Positions 58,535-64,000 of a DNA stretch of 64,000 bases are shown one piece after another; the first letter of the stretch is position 1, and each line of letters begins with the position of its first letter. Position numbers and translations under genes: made by a program. Origin of the DNA: Pengzhenrongella sicca (GTDB lineage: Bacteria > Actinomycetota > Actinomycetes > Actinomycetales > Cellulomonadaceae); assembly GCF_017569225.1 (NCBI RefSeq), contig NZ_CP071868.1, positions 2,046,001 to 2,110,000 of the forward strand, read 5' to 3'. The notes below the pieces were generated by a model that had not been told where the DNA came from, made no database searches, and worked only from the letters and a program-made list of their open reading frames with translations.

Positions 58535-58560
58535 GGCGCCCGGGCTGGGAGGATAGGGGC

Positions 58561-60078
58561 ATGAGTGGAACCGACCAGACCCTTCCCGACGCGCGCGAGC
58601 CGGCACCGGCGACGCCCGTCGAGGCAGCAGTTGTAGTGGCCTCCGACGAGGACCGAGAGCGCGCGCTGCGCGCCGGCTTGACCGCCTACGAGCTCGAAGA
58701 GGACGACCTCGCCCTGCTGGAGGGCGGCGCCGATGGCGACGACGGGGACGGCTCGACCGCCCCGCTGCCCGTGCTCGCCGTCGTCGGCCGGCCGAACGTC
58801 GGCAAGTCGACGCTCGTCAACCGCATCCTCGGGCGCCGCGAGGCGGTCGTCGAGGACAAGCCGGGCGTCACGCGTGACCGCGTGAGCTACCGCGCCGAGT
58901 GGGCGGGCCGGCACTTCTCGGTCGTCGACACCGGCGGCTGGGAGGTCGACGCCAAGGGCATCCAGGCGCGCGTCGCCGAGCAGGCCGAGATCGCGATCTC
59001 GCTCGCGGACGCCGTGCTGTTCGTCGTGGACGCCCAGGTCGGGCCGACCGCGACCGACGAGCGCGTCGTCAAGCTGCTGCGCAAGGCCGGCAAGCCGGTC
59101 GTGCTGTGCGCCAACAAGGTGGACGGCCCGCGTACCGAGTCCGACGCGACCGAGCTGTGGAGCCTCGGGCTCGGCGAGCCGCACCCCGTCTCGGCCCTGC
59201 ACGGGCGCGGCACCGGCGACCTCCTCGACGCCGCGATGAAGGCGCTGCCCACGGAGTCCGCGTTCGGCGAGGCCATGCCCGCCGGCGGCCCCCGCCGGGT
59301 CGCGCTCGTGGGCCGGCCGAACGTCGGCAAGTCCTCGCTCCTGAACAAGGTGCTGGGCAGCCAGCGCGTCGTCGTCGACGACGTCGCGGGCACGACGCGG
59401 GACCCGGTCGACGAGCTCGTGATGCTCAAGGACAAGCCGTGGTGGTTCGTCGACACCGCCGGCATCCGTCGCCGCGTGCACCAGACCAGCGGCGCCGACT
59501 TCTACGCCTCGCTGCGCACCCAGGCCGCGATCGAGAAGGCCGAGGTCGCCGTCGTGCTCCTCGACGCGAGCGTGAAGATGACCGAGCAGGACACCCGGGT
59601 CATCTCCCAGGTCGTCGAGGCCGGGCGCGCGCTCGTCATCGCGTACAACAAGTGGGACCTGATGGACGAGGACCGCCGCTCCTTCCTCGAGAAGGAGTTC
59701 GAGCGCGACCTCGTGCAGGTCCAGTGGGCGCCCCGGATCAACTTCTCGGCCAAGACCGGCTGGCACACCGACCGGCTCGTGCCGGCGCTCGAGCGGGCGC
59801 TCGCCTCGTGGGAGACGCGCATCTCGACCGGCAAGCTCAACTCGTTCCTCGGCGAGCTCGTCGCCGGGCACCCGCACCCGCTGCGCGGCGGCAAGCAGCC
59901 GCGCATCCTGTTCGCGACGCAGGCCGCGACCTGCCCGCCGCGGTTCGTCCTCTTCTCGACCGGCTTCATCGAGGCCGGCTACCGCCGCTTCATCGAGCGC
60001 CGCCTGCGAGAGGAGTTCGGCTTCGAAGGCACCCCGATCTCGATCTCGGTCCGGGTGCGGGAGAAGCGCCGGCGCTGA
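58561..60078 (+). CDS. der: ribosome-associated GTPase Der (EngA)
   Basis: Tandem-GTPase ribosome assembly factor, 505 aa from the ATG at 58561 (GGGAGG 8 nt upstream). It has an acidic N-terminal extension of 70 residues. G domain 1 has GRPNVGKST (76-84), DTGG and NKVD; G domain 2 has [17 protein letters not shown] and NKWD. The KH-like C-terminal domain ends [19 protein letters not shown]. The extension is typical of actinobacterial Der. Confidence 0.97.
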   Translation: MSGTDQTLPDAREPAPATPVEAAVVVASDEDRERALRAGLTAYELEEDDLALLEGGADGDDGDGSTAPLPVLAVVGRPNVGKSTLVNRILGRREAVVEDKPGVTRDRVSYRAEWAGRHFSVVDTGGWEVDAKGIQARVAEQAEIAISLADAVLFVVDAQVGPTATDERVVKLLRKAGKPVVLCANKVDGPRTESDATELWSLGLGEPHPVSALHGRGTGDLLDAAMKALPTESAFGEAMPAGGPRRVALVGRPNVGKSSLLNKVLGSQRVVVDDVAGTTRDPVDELVMLKDKPWWFVDTAGIRRRVHQTSGADFYASLRTQAAIEKAEVAVVLLDASVKMTEQDTRVISQVVEAGRALVIAYNKWDLMDEDRRSFLEKEFERDLVQVQWAPRINFSAKTGWHTDRLVPALERALASWETRISTGKLNSFLGELVAGHPHPLRGGKQPRILFATQAATCPPRFVLFSTGFIEAGYRRFIERRLREEFGFEGTPISISVRVREKRRR

Positions 60079-60149
60079 GGCTGCTCGGGTGAGCGTCGGT
60101 CCACGGTGAGCGACGGTGAGAGTCGGCCGACAGTGACAGTCTGTCCCGG

Positions 60150-61208
60150 GTGAGCTCTTCCCGGGACGGCGAGGCCGCGGGCGCGCCGGTGCGCCGGCGG
60201 CCCCGGTTGCTGCGCTGGGGGCTGCCGCGCGACGCCGCGGCCGGCCAGCACGTCGCCGGGTTCTTCGTCGCGACGGTCGTGACCGTGCTGCTCACCCGCG
60301 GGCTGCTCGCGGCGGCCGGCTACCCGCAGGTCGGCGGCAACGGGCTGCACATCGCGCACGTCCTGTGGGGCGGGGTGCTGATGGCGCTGGCGTTCGTGCT
60401 GCTGCTGTCGTTCGCGGGGCCGGTCGTCCGGCCGCTCGGGGCGCTCGTCGGCGGGGTCGGCTTCGGGCTGTTCGTGGACGAGATCGGCAAGTTCGTGACG
60501 AGCGACAGCAACTACTTCTACGAGCCGACGGCGGCGCTCATCTACGGCGTCGTCGTCGCGCTCCTGCTCGTCGGCGAGGCGCTGCAGGGGCGGACCGCGC
60601 CGCGCGGCCCGGAGGCCCTGGCCGGGGCGGTTGACCACCTGGTGGCGGGGGTCGCTGGTGGCCTCAGCCCGCGGGCCCGCGACGCCGTCCGCGGGTTGCT
60701 CGCCGACGCCGGCGACGCCCCGGGGGCCGACGAGGTGCGCGCGCTCGTCGCGGAGGTCGAGGACGACGCGGACGAGCTGCCCGACCCGATCGGCGCCGTC
60801 GCGCGCTGGGTCGTGGCCGCGAGCCGGCGCGTGGTGCGCCGGGGGTGGGCGCCCTGGGTCGCGGTCACCGTGCTGACCGTGACGGGGCTCCTGACGGTGG
60901 GGCGCGGCCTGCTCGCGTGGGTCGGCGGTCGCGACGACGTGCCGGCGTGGGTCGTGCTCGGCATGGTGGTCAGCGGGCTGGTGTCGTTTGCGTGCTCGGT
61001 GCTCGGGCTGGCCCGGGTGCGCTCCGACGCGCGCACCGGGTACGAGTGGTTCCGGCGCTCCGTGCTCATCTCGCTGCTGGTGACCCAGATCTGCCTGTTC
61101 CGGCTGGACCAGTGGGCCGCGGTGGTCGGGCTCGCGCTGGATCTCGTGGTGCTCGCGGTGGTCGCGGCGGAGCTCACCGTGATGCAGGCGGGGGACCGGC
61201 GACGATGA
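60150..61208 (+). CDS. multi-pass membrane protein, unknown function
   Basis: The 352 aa starts with GTG at 60150, with a basic cytosolic N-terminus and about 7-8 predicted helices: roughly 35-55, 68-95, 98-113, 128-142, 225-252, 262-290 and 305-345. Between the two helix groups lies a soluble segment (about 150-220, Ala/Asp/Glu-rich). GLFVDEIGKFVTSDSNYFYEP in the first half is a conspicuous polar stretch, and CSVLGLARVRSDARTGYEWFRRSVLISL is another. I recognise no characterised family. Short GTGAG-type direct repeats lie between der and this gene. Confidence 0.75.
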   Translation: MSSSRDGEAAGAPVRRRPRLLRWGLPRDAAAGQHVAGFFVATVVTVLLTRGLLAAAGYPQVGGNGLHIAHVLWGGVLMALAFVLLLSFAGPVVRPLGALVGGVGFGLFVDEIGKFVTSDSNYFYEPTAALIYGVVVALLLVGEALQGRTAPRGPEALAGAVDHLVAGVAGGLSPRARDAVRGLLADAGDAPGADEVRALVAEVEDDADELPDPIGAVARWVVAASRRVVRRGWAPWVAVTVLTVTGLLTVGRGLLAWVGGRDDVPAWVVLGMVVSGLVSFACSVLGLARVRSDARTGYEWFRRSVLISLLVTQICLFRLDQWAAVVGLALDLVVLAVVAAELTVMQAGDRRR

Positions 61209-61310
61209 GTTCTGCGGCACCGCGCGGTCTGCCCCACGACCGCGGGACTGCAGGGCGCCATCACCGCATGGCCGCATGACCCGCAACCATCCAACCGACG
61301 GGAGCACGCT

Positions 61311-61937
61311 GTGGGCTTGATCCAGATCGAGCTGTTCACCACCCTCGACCTCGTCGGGCAGGCGCCCGGCGGCCCCGACGAGGACCCGATCGAGTTCGGG
61401 TTCGGCGGGTGGCAGGCGCCGCTGCTGGACGAGGTCACCGGGGCGCAGATCGGCGCCGCCTACGAGGGCACGGACGCCCTCCTGCTGGGCCGGCGGACCT
61501 ACGAGATCTTCGCCGCCTACTGGCCGCACCAGCGCGGCGGCGCCGACGACGACATCGCCACGATCTTCAACCGCGTCCCCAAGTACGTCGCGTCTCGCGG
61601 CCGGCCCGACCTCTCCTGGGCCGGGTCGACGCAGCTCGGGCCGGACCTCGCCGCCGCCGTGCGCGAGGTGCGCGACCGGCACGAGCAGGTGCGCGTCGTC
61701 GGGAGCCTGAACCTGGTGCAGACCCTGCTGCGGGAGAGGCTCTTCGACGTGCTCGACCTGTGGGTGCACCCGATCGTGCTCGGGGTCGGCAAGAGGGTCT
61801 TCGACGGCGGCGCGGTGCCCACGAACCTCACCCTGCTCGGGCCGCCGGAGGCCGGGCCGAAGGGCGCCGTGCACCTGCGCTACGGGCTCGCCGACGGCAT
61901 CCCCGCGACCGGGGACATGGGCGCGCGCGATACGTAG
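61311..61937 (+). CDS. dihydrofolate reductase/RibD C-terminal domain protein
   Basis: The 208-aa protein starts with GTG at 61311. It has the RibD-C/DHFR-like fold: MGLIQIELFTTLDLVGQAPGG at the start, ALLLGRRTYEIFAAYWP, IATIFNRVPKYVASR, and the C-terminal LFDVLDLWVHPIVLGVGKRVFDGGAVP. Such proteins are NAD(P)H-dependent reductases of unknown substrate and are not the folate enzyme itself. It stands alone, 34 nt before the next gene, which has its own promoter. Confidence 0.88.
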   Translation: MGLIQIELFTTLDLVGQAPGGPDEDPIEFGFGGWQAPLLDEVTGAQIGAAYEGTDALLLGRRTYEIFAAYWPHQRGGADDDIATIFNRVPKYVASRGRPDLSWAGSTQLGPDLAAAVREVRDRHEQVRVVGSLNLVQTLLRERLFDVLDLWVHPIVLGVGKRVFDGGAVPTNLTLLGPPEAGPKGAVHLRYGLADGIPATGDMGARDT

Positions 61938-61958
61938 GGGACGGGGCCGGCTGACCCG

Positions 61959-61964
61959 TAGCCT
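61959..61964 (+). promoter_or_regulatory. leaderless -10 box of the NRPS-like gene
   Basis: TAGCCT, exactly 7 nt before the ATG at 61972. Confidence 0.55.
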
Positions 61965-61971
61965 CTTCCCC

Positions 61972-64000
61972 ATGTCCTCCGACGCCATGTCCACACACGA
62001 CGGCGGCGCCTCGGGCGATCGGGACGCAGCGAACCCCTTGCGGGCCGGGGCCCGCGCGAGCGCGCCGCGCACGCTGGTCGACATCTTCGCCGTCACCGCG
62101 GCCCGCCACCCCGACGCCGTCGCGATCGACGACGGCGACGAGGTCCTCACCTACGCGGCCCTGGCGGAGGCGGTGCGCCTGCGGGCCGACCTCCTCGCCG
62201 CGGCCGGCGTCCGCCGCGGCGACCGGGTCGGGGTGCGCGCCACCTCCGGGACGGTCGGCCTGTACCTGTCGGTCCTGGCCGTGCTGCGGGCCGGGGCCGC
62301 CTACGTGCCCGTGGACGCCGACGACCCGGACGACCGCGCGCGGCGCGTGTTCGCGGAGGCGGGCGTCGTCGCCGTGCTGGGCGACGGCCCCGACGTCACG
62401 CGGCCGGACGGCTCCGTCGCGCCGGCCGTCCCGGACCGGGAGCCCGCCGACGATCCGCGGCCCGCCGACCAGCCGCGGTCTTCCGACGAGCCGCGGCCTT
62501 CCGACGACGCGTGGATCATCTTCACGTCCGGCTCGACCGGGCGCCCCAAGGGCGTGGCCGTCACGCATCGCAGCGCGGCCGCCTTTGTCGACGCGGAGGC
62601 GGGCCTGTTCCTGCGGCACGCGCCCATCCGCCCCGGCGACCGGGTCCTCGCCGGCCTGTCCGTCGCGTTCGACGCCTCGTGCGAGGAGATGTGGCTCGCC
62701 TGGCGGCACGGGGCCACGCTCGTGCCCGCGCCCCGTGCGCTCGTGCGGGCCGGGCTCGAGCTCGGACCGTGGCTCGTCGAGCGCGAGATCAGCGTCGTCT
62801 CCACGGTCCCGACCCTGGCGGGCCTGTGGCCCGTGGACAGCCTCGACGGCGTCCGGCTGTTGATCTTCGGCGGCGAGGCGGTCCCGCCCGAGCTCGCCGA
62901 GCGACTGGCCCGCGAGGGCCGCGAGCTGTGGAACACGTACGGCCCGACGGAGACCACGGTCGTCGCCTGCGCCGCGCAGCTGCATCCCGGTGAGCCCGTG
63001 CGGATCGGGCTCCCGCTGGACGGGTGGGACCTCGCGGTGGTCGGGTCGGACGGCGCCGAGGTGCCGGCCGGGGCGACGGGCGAGCTCGTCGTCGGCGGGG
63101 TGGGCCTGGCGCGGTACCTCGACCCCGAGCTCGACGCCGCAAAGTTCGCCCCGATGCCGGCGCTCGGCTGGGACCGGGCCTACCGCACGGGCGACCTCGT
63201 CGTCCGCGACGACGCGGGCCTCGTGTTCGGGGGCCGGGCCGACGACCAGGTGAAGGTCAACGGGCACCGGATCGAGCTCGCCGAGGTGGACGCCGCCCTG
63301 CAGGCCCTGCCGGGCGTGGCGGGCGCCGCGGCAGCGGTGCGGCGCTCCCCGTCGGGTGCCGCGCTCCTGGTGGGCTACGTGGTGCCCGCAGGCCCGGACG
63401 CCCTGGCCACCGCCGAGCTCACCGCCCGGCTGCGCGCCGCCCTGCCCGGGTCGATGGTGCCGCTGCTCGCCGTCGTCGGCGACATCCCCTCGCGCACCTC
63501 GGGCAAGGTCGACCGCGACGCGCTGCCCTGGCCCGTCGCGGGCCTCGACGCCGCCGGCGCGGGCTCGACCCTGCGCGGCACCGCGCAGTGGGTCGGGCAG
63601 CAGTGGGTCGCCGTGATCGGGGTCTCCCCGAGCGACGAGGAGGACGACTTCTTCGCGCGCGGGGGCAGCTCCCTGACCGCCGCCCAGCTCGTCTCCGCGC
63701 TCCGGGCCCGGTACCCCGAGGCCACCGTCGCCGACGTGTACGACCACCCCCAGGTCGGCGACCTCGCCGCCTCCCTGCAGTCCCGGTGGCCCGGGCGCGA
63801 CGCCGACGCCGCCGACGCCGACCCCCGCCTCGTTCGACCGGTGCCCGCCCGCAGCCAGGCGGTCCAGCTCCTCGCGCTGCTGCCGCTACGCGGGCTGGTC
63901 GCGCTGCGCTGGCTCACCGTGCTGGCCGCGCTCAACCTCGTGCTCGACGCCGCCTGGTCCGTCCCATGGGCGGTCCCCGTGTCCGGGTGGTGGCTCGCCA
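61972..64000 (+). CDS. Pls/PosA-type membrane-bound single-module peptide synthetase (partial, runs off the right edge)
   Basis: The first 676 residues are visible. A 30-residue disordered start precedes an adenylation domain (about 35-520): A3 TSGSTGRPKG (185-194), A4 FDASCEEMW (233-241), A5 NTYGPTETT (321-329), A7 YRTGDL (404-409), A8 GRADDQVKVNGHRIELAEVD (421-440) and A10 Lys in GKVDRDALP (512). A carrier domain follows, with DDFFARGGSSL (558-568; phosphopantetheine Ser566). From about 629 the sequence turns hydrophobic with membrane segments (about 645-676). No condensation domain precedes the A domain. A-T-membrane order is that of epsilon-poly-lysine synthetase (Pls) and PosA, normally about 1,300 aa with six helices and three C-terminal domains. 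Aligning by hand to GrsA gives code DAESIGTVVK, which I associate with lysine. An ATG at 61987 is an alternative start. Confidence 0.85.
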   Translation, partial: MSSDAMSTHDGGASGDRDAANPLRAGARASAPRTLVDIFAVTAARHPDAVAIDDGDEVLTYAALAEAVRLRADLLAAAGVRRGDRVGVRATSGTVGLYLSVLAVLRAGAAYVPVDADDPDDRARRVFAEAGVVAVLGDGPDVTRPDGSVAPAVPDREPADDPRPADQPRSSDEPRPSDDAWIIFTSGSTGRPKGVAVTHRSAAAFVDAEAGLFLRHAPIRPGDRVLAGLSVAFDASCEEMWLAWRHGATLVPAPRALVRAGLELGPWLVEREISVVSTVPTLAGLWPVDSLDGVRLLIFGGEAVPPELAERLAREGRELWNTYGPTETTVVACAAQLHPGEPVRIGLPLDGWDLAVVGSDGAEVPAGATGELVVGGVGLARYLDPELDAAKFAPMPALGWDRAYRTGDLVVRDDAGLVFGGRADDQVKVNGHRIELAEVDAALQALPGVAGAAAAVRRSPSGAALLVGYVVPAGPDALATAELTARLRAALPGSMVPLLAVVGDIPSRTSGKVDRDALPWPVAGLDAAGAGSTLRGTAQWVGQQWVAVIGVSPSDEEDDFFARGGSSLTAAQLVSALRARYPEATVADVYDHPQVGDLAASLQSRWPGRDADAADADPRLVRPVPARSQAVQLLALLPLRGLVALRWLTVLAALNLVLDAAWSVPWAVPVSGWWLA

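Overview
The window is high-GC DNA with dense, short-spaced genes, many GTG starts and repeated TANNNT boxes 6-7 nt before start codons, which points to leaderless transcription. The content (pdtaR ANTAR regulator, rbpA, whiA, opcA, parA-scpA-scpB) and gene order (polA-rpsA-coaE-uvrB-uvrA; uvrC-rapZ-yvcK-whiA-gap-pgk-tpiA-secG-rbpA; tkt-tal-zwf-opcA-pgl; xerD-parA-scpA-scpB) are those of an actinobacterial chromosome. I place it in Micrococcales, probably near Cellulomonadaceae/Promicromonosporaceae; that family-level call is inference.

Layout. 1-3.4 kb is an accessory patch: a small membrane protein, a SUKH (SMI1/KNR4) protein, three unrecognised reverse-strand genes, and an IS481-type transposase remnant with four 23-bp repeats. 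It lies beside a tRNA gene (3460-3533, anticodon CAA) with an unusually short variable arm. 3.6-10.5 kb holds pdtaR and a branched-chain amino-acid ABC transporter; the binding-protein gene converges on a livHMGF operon, and LivH carries a secreted N-terminal domain. 10.7-25.3 kb holds a GNAT enzyme, a thioesterase, polA, a DUF485/acetate-symporter pair, a methyltransferase, pfkA, rpsA, a siderophore-interacting protein, coaE, uvrB and a TerC protein. 25.3-33.9 kb has mixed metabolic genes around uvrA, which has a LexA-like box.

33.9-43.3 kb is the uvrC-rapZ-yvcK-whiA cluster followed by gap-pgk-tpiA, secG and rbpA. On the opposite strand 43.3-50 kb is the pentose-phosphate operon tkt-tal-zwf-opcA-pgl, divergent from ctaB. 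50.3-60 kb continues with xerD, the parA-scpA-scpB-rluB-tyrA-cmk-plsC-der run, most of it translationally coupled, and then a membrane protein and a RibD-like reductase.

The right edge carries the most interesting gene: a truncated single-module NRPS-like protein (adenylation, carrier domain, then membrane segments) of the Pls/PosA type. Its hand-read specificity code, DAESIGTVVK, looks lysine-type, so it is a candidate epsilon-poly-lysine (or related poly-amino-acid) synthetase.

Functionally the window joins lower glycolysis (pfkA, gap, pgk, tpiA) and the oxidative and non-oxidative pentose-phosphate pathway with nucleotide excision repair (uvrA, uvrB, uvrC, polA) and chromosome segregation and resolution (xerD, parA, scpA, scpB).
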